Shown: in pieces, positions 38,015-45,828 of the stretch
How positions within the stretch are numbered: the stretch's first letter is position 1
Layout: every line of letters starts with the position of its first letter
Assembly (NCBI RefSeq): GCF_014905095.1
Contig: NZ_CP041165.1
Span: 682,001 to 746,000 of the forward strand
From: Sulfurimonas marina
GTDB lineage: Bacteria > Campylobacterota > Campylobacteria > Campylobacterales > Sulfurimonadaceae
Length of the DNA: 64,000 bases
Direction: 5' to 3'
Translations under genes and position numbers: made by a program
The notes under the pieces: model-generated
What the model saw: only the letters and a program-made list of their open reading frames with translations
What the model was told of the DNA's origin: nothing
Database searches by the model: none

Positions 38015-38675
38015 ATAACTCTTCGGGGTTATCCCATAACTCTATCTGCTCTTTGCACTCTTTAGTTAAAAATAGCTCCCCTTCATCGGGAGGTAGCTTG
38101 AAACTATAAGATTCTCCCTTAAAAACAAATCTCAAAGCATATGCGTGTAGGTAGCCGCGATCGAGTTTCTTAGCTTCTTCGGCAGCTGCATATCTCTCAT
38201 CTCCTGCAATTGGTGAGCCGACAGATTTCAGAGCTACTCTGATCTGATGTGTTTTTCCTGTATATGGTTTTACCAAGAAAAGTTTCTCACCCGGATTTAA
38301 AGAGGCTGAGATGAAACGGGTGATCGCTGGATTTTCTTTAGTATGAAGTAGTTTCCAGCTTCCGCGTCTTGACTTTTGCATATCGCCGACAACTTTTCCC
38401 ATCTTTTTTTTAGGTTTTCTAAGGCTGATAGCGAGATAATATTTTTCAATTTCGCGTGATTCAAAGAGCTTTAAAAAACTATTTGCAACTTCACTACTTT
38501 TTGCAAGGATCACAAGTCCAGATGTCATTTTGTCTAAACGGTGAACAGGAAAAAGTTTACATCCGAGCATCTCAGAGGCAAGTACAACAAAACCTGCCTC
38601 GTCTTCCGAGTGAAAATTCATTCCTGCAGGCTTTGAGACAATTGCAAAATCGCTGTTTTGATATAGAAGTTTCAT
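38007..38675 (-). CDS. RluA-family pseudouridine synthase
   Basis: An RNA pseudouridine synthase of 222 residues. The catalytic Asp lies in FPVHRLDKMTSGLVILAKS (HRLD), followed by KPYTGKTHQIRVALKSVGSPIAGDERY, both diagnostic. There is no S4 domain, so it is nearest to the RluA/RluC-like catalytic-domain-only types; the target RNA cannot be named. The frame extends to 38714, but the -10 box at 38713-38718 covers that ATG, so the ATG at 38675 is used. Confidence 0.88.
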   Translation of the reverse strand: MKLLYQNSDFAIVSKPAGMNFHSEDEAGFVVLASEMLGCKLFPVHRLDKMTSGLVILAKSSEVANSFLKLFESREIEKYYLAISLRKPKKKMGKVVGDMQKSRRGSWKLLHTKENPAITRFISASLNPGEKLFLVKPYTGKTHQIRVALKSVGSPIAGDERYAAAEEAKKLDRGYLHAYALRFVFKGESYSFKLPPDEGELFLTKECKEQIELWDNPEELFK

Positions 38676-38712
38676 TGTTATCTGGAAGCCTTGTTTTAAA
38701 TATATAGATGAC

Positions 38713-38718
38713 ATTATA
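38713..38718 (-). promoter_or_regulatory. Likely -10 box for the pseudouridine synthase
   Basis: CTATAAT on the minus strand gives a transcript start near 38706 and a leader of about 30 bases to the ATG at 38675. Confidence 0.5.
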
Positions 38719-38774
38719 GTAATCTATCCTTAATTGGTTGTAGCAAAATAAGGCGTAACAAAACTCCAAAGTGT

Positions 38775-38780
38775 TATAAT
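38775..38780 (+). promoter_or_regulatory. Likely -10 box for pyrF
   Basis: TTATAAT lies 30 bases before the pyrF ATG at 38811 and is divergent from the pseudouridine synthase promoter. Confidence 0.5.
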
Positions 38781-38810
38781 TTTATAAAATTTATGACGAT
38801 GAGAATAATA

Positions 38811-39494
38811 ATGGAATTATGTGTAGCACTAGACCTTCCTTCTAAAGAAGAGAATCTCGCTTTAGTTGAAAAAATCAAAAATTACAATGTTTGGCTCAAA
38901 GTAGGGCTTAGAACTTACATTCGTGACGGTGAAGAGTTTTTAAAAGCACTCAAAGATATCAACCCAAATTTTAAAATCTTTTTAGATTTAAAGCTTTACG
39001 ATATCCCAAATACTATGGCAGATGCTGCCGAGTCGATTATGGGGCTGGGTGTTGATATGTTTAACGTTCATGCAAGTGCAGGGCGTCGTGCTATGAAAGA
39101 GGTAATGGATAGACTTTCATCTTATAATGAACGTCCGATCGTACTCGCAGTAACGGCATTAACTTCATTTGCTGAAGATGAATTTCAAGCAGTATATGAA
39201 AACTCTATTGCGACAAAAGCTGACCAGTTTGCAAAAGATGCTTATGAATGTGGACTTGACGGTGTTGTTTGTTCTGCATTTGAGAGTGCATCGATCAAAA
39301 ACATCACTTCAAAAGAGTTTATGACACTAACACCTGGAATCCGTCCATTTGGTGAAGATGCAGGTGACCAAAAACGTGTCGCAGATGTAGCTTACGCACA
39401 ACGTGCCGGAGTGGATTTCATAGTAGTTGGACGTCCGATCTATAAAGCCGAAAATCCTGCTGAAGTAGTTGAAAAAATACTAGAACAACTTTAA
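38811..39494 (+). CDS. pyrF: Orotidine-5'-phosphate decarboxylase
   Basis: The last step to UMP. A TIM-barrel protein of 227 residues with MELCVALD at the start, LKVGLRTY, the catalytic FLDLKLYDIPNTM (Lys-Asp pairs), TPGIRPFGEDAGDQKR and DFIVVGRPIY. The start at 38811 aligns with the C. jejuni protein and is preferred to the ATG at 38793, which lies only a few bases from the likely transcript start. Confidence 0.95.
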   Translation: MELCVALDLPSKEENLALVEKIKNYNVWLKVGLRTYIRDGEEFLKALKDINPNFKIFLDLKLYDIPNTMADAAESIMGLGVDMFNVHASAGRRAMKEVMDRLSSYNERPIVLAVTALTSFAEDEFQAVYENSIATKADQFAKDAYECGLDGVVCSAFESASIKNITSKEFMTLTPGIRPFGEDAGDQKRVADVAYAQRAGVDFIVVGRPIYKAENPAEVVEKILEQL

Positions 39495-39495
39495 T

Positions 39496-39519
39496 GCTTA
39501 AAACTTTCGAGTTTTAAGC
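39496..39519 (+). terminator. Perfect hairpin after pyrF with TTCG loop
   Basis: GCTTAAAACT and AGTTTTAAGC form a 10-bp perfect stem closed by TTCG, directly after the pyrF stop. Only AAAATATT follows on the plus strand, so it may be a 3'-end stabiliser rather than a classical terminator. Confidence 0.55.
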
Positions 39520-39540
39520 AAAATATTATATAAACCTTAT

Positions 39541-39546
39541 TATAAT
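39541..39546 (+). promoter_or_regulatory. Likely -10 box for tRNA-Ser
   Basis: TATAAT lies 14 bases before the mature tRNA 5' end. Confidence 0.55.
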
Positions 39547-39559
39547 GTCGACCTCCAAA

Positions 39560-39650
39560 GGACAGATGGGTGAGCTGGCTGAAACCACATCCCTGCTAAG
39601 GATGCGTATGGGTAACTGTACCGAGGGTTCGAATCCCTCTCTGTCCACCA
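39560..39650 (+). tRNA. tRNA-Ser (anticodon GCU)
   Basis: A class II tRNA of 91 bases. The acceptor GGACAGA pairs with TCTGTCC. The anticodon stem-loop is CATCC-CTGCTAA-GGATG with GCT at the anticodon. A long variable arm (GTATGG-GTAA-CTGTAC) and the T arm GAGGG-TTCGAAT-CCCTC follow, and CCA is encoded. The discriminator base is A, where most bacterial serine tRNAs have G. Confidence 0.95.
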
Positions 39651-39728
39651 CCACTACTAAAAATCCATAAAATAAATATTTTTTCAACATAAAAAATTCA
39701 GATGTGTCATATTTGTGCCAAAATGTGC

Positions 39729-39758
39729 AATTAGTTATCTAATAAATTAGCTTTTTTT
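39729..39758 (+). terminator. Possible terminator after tRNA-Ser
   Basis: ATTAG and CTAAT form a weak 5-bp stem, followed after a few bases by seven T. Confidence 0.35.
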
Positions 39759-39870
39759 ACGGCAATAGAAAAGTAAAGTATCGAGATGTAGAAGTTTTTC
39801 GAGGGAATAAGGAAGATACTACTTATGGCAGTATCCCCCATGAAATTTTAAAAGACGCTAGGTCTATAAC

Positions 39871-40005
39871 TTAGAACTCCATCAATAAATGCGGTGACCA
39901 CTCTGGAATATAGATTCCAGCATCATCATACTCCGCCATATGGTGAGCAAATGCATTAGAAGCCATAGCTCCAAGAATCATTAGTGTCATTAAAACTTTT
40001 TTCAT
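39871..40005 (-). CDS. Very small secreted protein with His-His mature N-terminus
   Basis: A gene of 44 codons with an excellent ribosome site (AAGGAG, 6 bases before ATG). A clear signal peptide MKKVLMTLMILGAMASNAFA with AFA cleavage site would leave a mature peptide of 24 residues that begins HHMAEYDDAG and ends WSPHLLMEF. It matches no family I know. The His-His amino end could bind copper or another metal; this is inference. It stands alone in a gene-poor stretch downstream of tRNA-Ser. Confidence 0.7.
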   Translation of the reverse strand: MKKVLMTLMILGAMASNAFAHHMAEYDDAGIYIPEWSPHLLMEF

Positions 40006-40149
40006 AATTTTCTCCTTTATTTGGTGGAGAAAGTATAAGTTATTTACGTTAGCGGAGTGTTAGCAGTCAAGGTGCAAAGATGTTTTGTAATAATTAAGTA
40101 ATGAATATTTTTTAAAATGGTGATGTCATAAAATAAAAAGGACACAACA

Positions 40150-40236
40150 ATGAAAAAGGTAAAGCTCAGTACATTAGATAGATTGAAGTTAAAAAAATTA
40201 AAAAAGAATAAGTCTGTTAACTGGATGGTTAAATAA
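40150..40236 (+). CDS. Possible 28-residue basic peptide
   Basis: ATG to TAA gives 28 codons, preceded by AAAGGA about 9 bases upstream. The peptide is very basic (MKKVKLSTLDRLKLKKLKK then NKSVNWMVK), with Leu and Lys at spacings that could make an amphipathic helix. No homologue is recognised. Such a short frame can arise by chance in AT-rich DNA. Confidence 0.35.
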   Translation: MKKVKLSTLDRLKLKKLKKNKSVNWMVK

Positions 40237-40281
40237 AAGACTTAGAAGTTCAAAATTTAATTTCTTATTAGTTAGGATGAG

Positions 40282-40287
40282 TATAAT
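40282..40287 (+). promoter_or_regulatory. Likely -10 box for the 40307 gene
   Basis: AGTATAAT lies 19 bases before the ATG at 40307 and rules out the upstream in-frame start at 40277. Confidence 0.5.
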
Positions 40288-40306
40288 TCTGGAAAAAAGG
40301 CTTTCC

Positions 40307-40696
40307 ATGAAAAAAATACTTATTTTTATTTCTTCATTTTTATTAATAACACAACTAAAAGCTACTGATAGTTTCAATAGCGAATTTAGTCATGCGGTAG
40401 GTGGAGTAGTTACAGCTGGTGGGATCGTTGCTGTTGTTGATGGTTTTTACCCTGAGTATCGTGAAGACAGAGCTATGATAGGATTTGTCGGTAGCAGTAT
40501 TATTGTAGTTATACAACAGGCTATAGATTATGCAGAGTATAGAAATGCTAAAGGGCAGTTGTTAGATGCTGGGTGGCATATTGTAGGTTCAGCACTTGGT
40601 GCTTATGTGACGGATCAGTATATATTATCTCCTGTAGTTAAAGAGTCTTCAACTGAAGGAAAATATGTAGGTTTCTTATTTCAACACTCTTTTTAA
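40307..40696 (+). CDS. Small envelope protein, YfiM/DUF2279-like
   Basis: A protein of 129 residues with a signal peptide (about 1-19, MKKILIFISSFLLITQLKA). The mature part has hydrophobic segments with conserved polar residues: FSHAVGGVVTAGGIVAVVD, EDRAMIGFVGSSIIVVIQQAIDYAEYR and LLDAGWHIVGSALGAYVTDQY. The H...R...E/D...D pattern resembles YfiM/DUF2279 envelope proteins, but the match is loose. The start follows AAAAGG. Confidence 0.6.
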   Translation: MKKILIFISSFLLITQLKATDSFNSEFSHAVGGVVTAGGIVAVVDGFYPEYREDRAMIGFVGSSIIVVIQQAIDYAEYRNAKGQLLDAGWHIVGSALGAYVTDQYILSPVVKESSTEGKYVGFLFQHSF

Positions 40697-40717
40697 GAGT
40701 TAAAACTTCAAGAAAAG

Positions 40718-40751
40718 GTACTCCTTTATATCAACCTGAAGAAAAGAGTAC
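40718..40751 (+). terminator. Possible bidirectional terminator
   Basis: GTACTCCTTT and AAAAGAGTAC pair over 9 of 10 positions with a 14-base loop, between convergent stops at 40696 and 40765. A T-rich stretch (GTTTTTGTTT) follows on the plus strand. Confidence 0.4.
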
Positions 40752-40764
40752 TATATGTTTTTGT

Positions 40765-40971
40765 TTATTCCCATATAATCTCCTCGATAAAATCAGTACT
40801 AGATTCTATACAATCAAACTCAAAGTTATACTCTAAAGTATCAAGATCGCATTCGTCAAAATGATGTAGAAAATGATTTACTCTTTCATCTTCAAACTCA
40901 ACCATATTATATTCTTCTGAACAATTACTATACATTTTTCGCTCCTTGCAGTAATAATTATCTTTATACAT
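40765..40971 (-). CDS. Small acidic Cys-containing protein, function unknown
   Basis: A frame of 68 codons from the ATG at 40971, which has AAAGGAACGGA before it. A second in-frame ATG at 40935 also has its own ribosome site (AAGGAGCG), giving 56 residues. The product is strongly acidic in its second half (FDECDLDTLEYNFEFDCIESSTDFIEEIIWE type content) with several Cys. There is no signal peptide. The longer open frame to 41118 runs into the promoter of the divergent gene and is not used. Confidence 0.5.
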   Translation of the reverse strand: MYKDNYYCKERKMYSNCSEEYNMVEFEDERVNHFLHHFDECDLDTLEYNFEFDCIESSTDFIEEIIWE

Positions 40972-41062
40972 ATTCCGTTCCTTTGAAAAATGATATTGAA
41001 GATTATTTATAGGGCAGAAAATTTTAAGTTCAATCCTACTATAATCAAGTATATAACTACTA

Positions 41063-41068
41063 TATAAT
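41063..41068 (+). promoter_or_regulatory. Likely -10 box for the diguanylate cyclase gene
   Basis: TATAAT lies 15 bases before the ATG at 41084; a second TATAAT is at 41039-41044. Confidence 0.5.
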
Positions 41069-41083
41069 TCAGAAAGAGTGGTA

Positions 41084-42817
41084 ATGCGTATTTTCTTTTT
41101 GCTTCTTTTTACGATCATAAGTATATATGCACAAGATATTTCTATTACTGCTAATGGGCAAAAGATTAGTAATTTTCCTTTAGAGATCTATGAAGATAAA
41201 TCAAGGGGGATGACATTTTCTGATGTTCAGAATTTAACAACTTTTCAATCATATACAAGTAATATTAGCAAGGGGTACAGTGACTCTGCTTTTTGGATCC
41301 GTTTCACGGTAAAAAATAGTTCAATAGAGAAACTTAACTACTTCATTTTTTTCACAGAGACATACCTAAATAAAGTAGATGGGTACATTATCAATGCAGA
41401 TAACAGTTTTACTGAGTTTCATTATGGAGTATGGTATTTAACTCAAAGTCAGCGAAAAGATATAGTCAAACCTACGATGGCAATAGAGCTAAATCCTCAA
41501 GAGAAGAAAACCGTCTACATAAGAATGTTTTCAAAATATCCTATGTTTACAGCTATACACCTTTTTGATGAAGAGGGTGTTGATGATTTTTCCTATTTAG
41601 TAAAGTTGTTTCATATCTTTTTCTTGGGTGCTGTTCTTGCCTTAGTATTATATAACTTAGGGATCTTTTTCTTTATTCGAGATATTTCCTATCTCTATTA
41701 CATCTTTTTTATCAGTGGTTTTGCTATCTGGCAGATGATCTCTATAGGTGTCTTTCCGTTTGATAGTTTTCAATCCACATTTAGTTTTTATGCTTTTTCG
41801 ATGGCAATACCGCTTTTTCAAGCTTTTTTAATGCTTTTTACCCGTTCTCTTTTAGACCTAAAGCATCAGTTACCTCAATATGCAAAATTGCTAAAAGTAG
41901 TTGCCTATCTGTATATAGTTTTTTCAATTAGTATGTTGTTTGATCCTGCTCGTAGCTTGTTTGTTATGAATACATTTTCAACTTTTATCTTGCCTCTTTT
42001 ACTTTTTGTAGGATATGAAAGTTATAAGATCGGAAACAAAATTGCTAAGTATTTTTTAATAGCACAATTTTGTTTTTTATCTATGGGGACACTCTTTGCA
42101 CTTGCAGCTTACGGTCTTTTAGAGTTTAATATTTTTACCCGTTACGGCATTATAGTAGGGTCATTTGGTGAGATGATCTTTTTTGCTTTAGCCTTGGCTT
42201 ACCGCATTAAAGTATTAGAAACGGAAAAACTGGAGTTTATTGAACTGACAAACAAAGAATTAGATCAAAAGGTTCAGAGTCGAACACAAGAGTTACAGAT
42301 AGCAAAAGATAAGCTTGAAAAACTTGCAAATAAGGATTCATTGACAGGATTGCACAATAGAAGGGCACTTTTTAACGAGAGCAGCAAGTTTATACAACTG
42401 GCTAAGAGAGAATCTCAACCACTGAGTCTCATTATGTTTGACCTTGATAACTTTAAAAATATTAACGATACTTACGGGCATGCAGTTGGAGATGAAGTAT
42501 TAAAAGCTTTTGCAGAACAACTTCGACATGTTAGGGAGTCAGATATAGCAGCTAGAATAGGTGGAGAAGAATTCATTCTATTTTGTCCAAATACAGACTT
42601 GGAATCGGCAACTATATTGGCTCAGCAGATTAGAACAAGAACAGAAGAACTTGCAGTCGTAACAGAGGATACTGCTCTCTTTTTTACAGTAAGTGCAGGT
42701 GTTAGCACACTTGACTTTACAAATGACAAGAAAATAGATGACTTAATGTTACGTGCAGATAAAGCATTGTATGAAGCTAAAAATAAAGGTCGTAACAGCG
42801 TCGTACAGTTTAAATAG
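41084..42817 (+). CDS. 7TMR-DISM diguanylate cyclase
   Basis: A protein of 577 residues. It has a signal sequence, a periplasmic 7TMR-DISMED2 domain (about 20-170, with SAFWIRFTVKNSS), a seven-helix 7TMR-DISM membrane block (about 180-375), a coiled-coil (LDQKVQSRTQELQIAKDKLEKLAN) and a GGDEF domain (about 412-577). The active-site motif is GGEEF, preceded five residues earlier by RESD, an RxxD inhibitory site, so it should make c-di-GMP and be subject to product inhibition. The ATG at 41084 is used rather than the GTG at 41078. It ends immediately next to the convergent ATPase stop, with no gap. Confidence 0.92.
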   Translation: MRIFFLLLFTIISIYAQDISITANGQKISNFPLEIYEDKSRGMTFSDVQNLTTFQSYTSNISKGYSDSAFWIRFTVKNSSIEKLNYFIFFTETYLNKVDGYIINADNSFTEFHYGVWYLTQSQRKDIVKPTMAIELNPQEKKTVYIRMFSKYPMFTAIHLFDEEGVDDFSYLVKLFHIFFLGAVLALVLYNLGIFFFIRDISYLYYIFFISGFAIWQMISIGVFPFDSFQSTFSFYAFSMAIPLFQAFLMLFTRSLLDLKHQLPQYAKLLKVVAYLYIVFSISMLFDPARSLFVMNTFSTFILPLLLFVGYESYKIGNKIAKYFLIAQFCFLSMGTLFALAAYGLLEFNIFTRYGIIVGSFGEMIFFALALAYRIKVLETEKLEFIELTNKELDQKVQSRTQELQIAKDKLEKLANKDSLTGLHNRRALFNESSKFIQLAKRESQPLSLIMFDLDNFKNINDTYGHAVGDEVLKAFAEQLRHVRESDIAARIGGEEFILFCPNTDLESATILAQQIRTRTEELAVVTEDTALFFTVSAGVSTLDFTNDKKIDDLMLRADKALYEAKNKGRNSVVQFK

Positions 42818-45388
42818 TTAAGTGTGAGAACTATGGAAAGTCTTTTTACGGTAAAAATCGAGTACTGATAGTTTTACCATATCGTTAAATACAAACCATG
42901 CCATTGCATATGCCCACATACCTAAAGCCCATTCCCATCCTATAGGTTCCATGAGTCCAAAGCCGTATACAGCTATGATGGTTCCTACAATTCTACTTAA
43001 GAACGTAGCACCAAAGAGCGTTAATGAAGGGTAGGGTTTTTTAAAAAACCATGTATCTGTACGGGTATTGTATATTGTCCCGTGTCCGGCAACAACCAGC
43101 TTTGCAAAAAAGATACTTTGCACCAGTTCTAATGGAAGTTTTAAAACCGTTACTGTATACCAAAACAGTAAAAATGAAGAGAGTACACCTGCGATCCCTA
43201 GCCAAGAAGATAGGACTAGTAACTCTTTCATATCCCAACGAATCGGTTTTTTTTGAATCTTGGTATTGTCATAGGCTATTGCTAAAATTGGTATATCATT
43301 AAGCAGGGCAAGCACTATGATCATCAAGGCAGTAACGGGATAAAATTGAAAAGCAACGATAGCTAAAGTCATAAAAAGTATAATTCTTATCGTTTCTGCT
43401 ATTCTAAAGATAGTGTAGCTTTTCATCCTTTCAAAAGTGATTCTTGCCTGTTTTATTGCATCTACAATTACACTAAGTCCAGGTACAGTAAGGACAATAT
43501 CTGCAGCGGCTCTTGCAGCATCTGTTGCATTACTTACGGCAATCCCACAATCTGCTTTTTTAAGTGCCGGCGCATCGTTTACACCATCACCTGTCATTCC
43601 CACAATATGGTTTGCTTTTTGAAGCTCTTCAACTATAAAGTACTTATCTTCAGGGAAAACTTCAGCAAAGCCGTTTGCACTTTCAATGAGCGATATGATC
43701 TCGGATTCGTGTTTTTGTACTGTTCCTGCAGGAAGCTGATGATGGAGTTGATCTTTGACGTCATTGACAACAGTTTGTACTAAGTGCTCTAACTTTGCAT
43801 TTGATATTTTCGGTTCAAGAACTTTTATAAACGATCGAGATAAAAGCTCAGATAGATAAAGGTACTCTTTTGTACTTTCACCTTTTAGATCGCGGATGTT
43901 TTCTATATCTTCACCTATTCTAAGTATTGAAGATATGTATTGTGCTACGGCAATATTGTCCCCTGTAACTATTTTAACTGTTATTCCTTGATCGAGTGCT
44001 TGGGCTATAGCATCCAATGAGTCATCACGTGGTGGATCGTAGAGAGGAACCATTCCAACAAAGGTATATTTCTCATCCTCGTTATTTTTAAAAGCAACAC
44101 CTAATGTTCTAAAACCTTTTAACGCATACTGGTGTATCTGTTCCTCTACTGCGTCTCTGGCATGTCCGGAGATATCGCTTAAAGATAGGATGACCTGTGG
44201 CGCCCCTTTGATAATGTTGATTGTATTATCGTCAATTTTATATGTCGCTTCTATACGTTTTCTTACGGGATCAAAAGGGATATGTTTAATGAACTCTGCA
44301 TTATATAACTTATCGTTGAGGTGATGATCATCAATATATGCAAAGATAGGTTTTTCTATTGGGTCTTCATTCTCTTTAATACTTGCCAATGCTGCATAAT
44401 AGTAGAGTTCATTTGCCGTAAAACCGTGGAGAGTAAATGGTTGAGAGAGGCTCATCTCATTTTTGGTAAGAGTTCCTGTTTTATCGGAGCATAGTATATC
44501 CATGCCAGCTAACTCTTCAATAGCCGAGAGTCTGCTGACAATCGCTTTCTTTTTTGCTAAAACTCTGGCTCCGACTGCCATAGTTACTGTTAAAACAGCA
44601 GGCATTGCAACTGGGATAGCAGAGATGGTAAGTACAAGTGAAAAGATCAATAGTTCACTCATACTCTCATCTCTAAAATATCCAACACCTAAGATGACTA
44701 AGATCATCACTATCGTTAGGGCAATTAAAAAGTTTCCTACATTTAAAACCATTTTTTGAAAATGGCTTTTTTGTTCATGTTGTGCTTTAGCGACTAAACC
44801 AACAGTTTTACCAAAGTAGGTGTTTGAGCCGGTATTGGTTACTCTTGCTAACATCTCTCCTTGTTTGATGACTGCATTTGCATAGATCTCTTCACCGCCT
44901 TTTTTTGTTACAGGTAAAGATTCCCCGGTTAAAGCAGACTGATCGACAAGTAAAAACTCCTCATTATCAAGCAGTTTTAAATCAGCTGGAGCAATATCGC
45001 CGATCTTTACTTTGATAAGATCATCGGGAACCAACTCTTTTGCTTCTACTGTCTGCCAATGATCATCACGAAAAACAAGGGCATGATGTTGAAGTTTTTG
45101 TTTCAGTACGGAAATGGCACTTAACGCTTTTGATTCTTGAAAAAAGTCAACAAAGGCATTGACAAATAGTAAAATCATAATGATGATAAAGTCTTCGTAT
45201 TTGTGGGCAAAGTAGGAGAGGAGGGCGGCGATTTCAATCATCCATGGGATAGGCCCCCAAAATCTTTTAAACAGTCTTTTATACCAGCTCTCTTCTTTCT
45301 CATTTAGCTGATTGTAGCCGTAGTGTTCAAGTTTTTCTTGAACCTCTTGAGATGTTAAACCTTTAAGGGTGTCTGTCTCTTTATTCAT
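42818..45388 (-). CDS. Plasma-membrane proton-efflux P-type ATPase (P3A)
   Basis: A proton pump of 856 residues. It has the actuator motif LTGESLPVTKK, the phosphorylation site CSDKTGTLTKNEM, KGAPQ in the nucleotide domain, VTGDN, and the hinge MTGDGVNDAPALKKADCGIAV. About ten membrane helices are seen, and the N-terminus lacks metal-binding domains. Between VTGDN and the hinge sits an extra stretch of about 60 residues (STKEYLYLSELL...LPAGTVQKHESEI) absent from the short archaeal-type pumps but present in some bacterial ones. It overlaps the Nudix gene by 8 bases. A role in pH homeostasis is inferred. Confidence 0.92.
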   Translation of the reverse strand: MNKETDTLKGLTSQEVQEKLEHYGYNQLNEKEESWYKRLFKRFWGPIPWMIEIAALLSYFAHKYEDFIIIMILLFVNAFVDFFQESKALSAISVLKQKLQHHALVFRDDHWQTVEAKELVPDDLIKVKIGDIAPADLKLLDNEEFLLVDQSALTGESLPVTKKGGEEIYANAVIKQGEMLARVTNTGSNTYFGKTVGLVAKAQHEQKSHFQKMVLNVGNFLIALTIVMILVILGVGYFRDESMSELLIFSLVLTISAIPVAMPAVLTVTMAVGARVLAKKKAIVSRLSAIEELAGMDILCSDKTGTLTKNEMSLSQPFTLHGFTANELYYYAALASIKENEDPIEKPIFAYIDDHHLNDKLYNAEFIKHIPFDPVRKRIEATYKIDDNTINIIKGAPQVILSLSDISGHARDAVEEQIHQYALKGFRTLGVAFKNNEDEKYTFVGMVPLYDPPRDDSLDAIAQALDQGITVKIVTGDNIAVAQYISSILRIGEDIENIRDLKGESTKEYLYLSELLSRSFIKVLEPKISNAKLEHLVQTVVNDVKDQLHHQLPAGTVQKHESEIISLIESANGFAEVFPEDKYFIVEELQKANHIVGMTGDGVNDAPALKKADCGIAVSNATDAARAAADIVLTVPGLSVIVDAIKQARITFERMKSYTIFRIAETIRIILFMTLAIVAFQFYPVTALMIIVLALLNDIPILAIAYDNTKIQKKPIRWDMKELLVLSSWLGIAGVLSSFLLFWYTVTVLKLPLELVQSIFFAKLVVAGHGTIYNTRTDTWFFKKPYPSLTLFGATFLSRIVGTIIAVYGFGLMEPIGWEWALGMWAYAMAWFVFNDMVKLSVLDFYRKKTFHSSHT

Positions 45389-45809
45389 GATGATGCTCTT
45401 TGAGATAATCTTTTAAAATTTGCCCATGATCAAAGACAAGTTGATCTAGTTGTAGTTCATCTAGTTTATAGATATGTGCTTCTTTTGCATCATCTGCACC
45501 TTGAGGGATACCGTAAGCTTTGCATACAAAAACAATAGATACGGTGTGAAACCTTTTGTCTCTTGCAGGGTCTGAGTATACACCTAAAAGTTTATCGATC
45601 TCAACATCCAAAGAGATCTCCTCTTTCATCTCGCGAACTACTGCCTCCTCTACCGTTTCACCAATATCGACAAAGCCACCCGGTATCGCTAAACCGATAG
45701 GTTCATATTTACGCTTTATAAGAACTATACCTTGAAACTCCGATAGACCGTTATAAATTTCAACGATACCGTCAACTGTAAGATATGGAGTTTTGGGTGT
45801 AAATGGCAT
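45381..45809 (-). CDS. Nudix hydrolase
   Basis: A protein of 142 residues with the complete Nudix box GGFVDIGETVEEAVVREMKEEISL (G-x5-E-x7-RE-x2-EE). The upstream LTVDGIVEI and the IPGGFVDIGE context resemble ADP-ribose or general NDP-X pyrophosphatases; the substrate is not determinable. It lies between the ThiF-like gene (19 bases upstream) and the P-type ATPase (8-base overlap), so it is in the same transcript. Confidence 0.92.
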   Translation of the reverse strand: MPFTPKTPYLTVDGIVEIYNGLSEFQGIVLIKRKYEPIGLAIPGGFVDIGETVEEAVVREMKEEISLDVEIDKLLGVYSDPARDKRFHTVSIVFVCKAYGIPQGADDAKEAHIYKLDELQLDQLVFDHGQILKDYLKEHHHE

Positions 45810-45828
45810 AGAAGAGCCTTTTTAAAAT

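Noticed and set aside
39651-40150. Integrated element at tRNA-Ser
   Set aside because: No integrase and no direct repeat of the tRNA 3' end was found downstream within the window.
40972-41118. N-terminal extension of the small acidic protein on the minus strand
   Set aside because: It would run into the promoter and start of the divergent cyclase gene; the ATG at 40971 has its own ribosome site.
45560-45580. GGTCTGAG copy resembling the hairpin loop
   Set aside because: It is inside the Nudix gene, lacks the TCCTCCC half and has no flanking inverted repeat.
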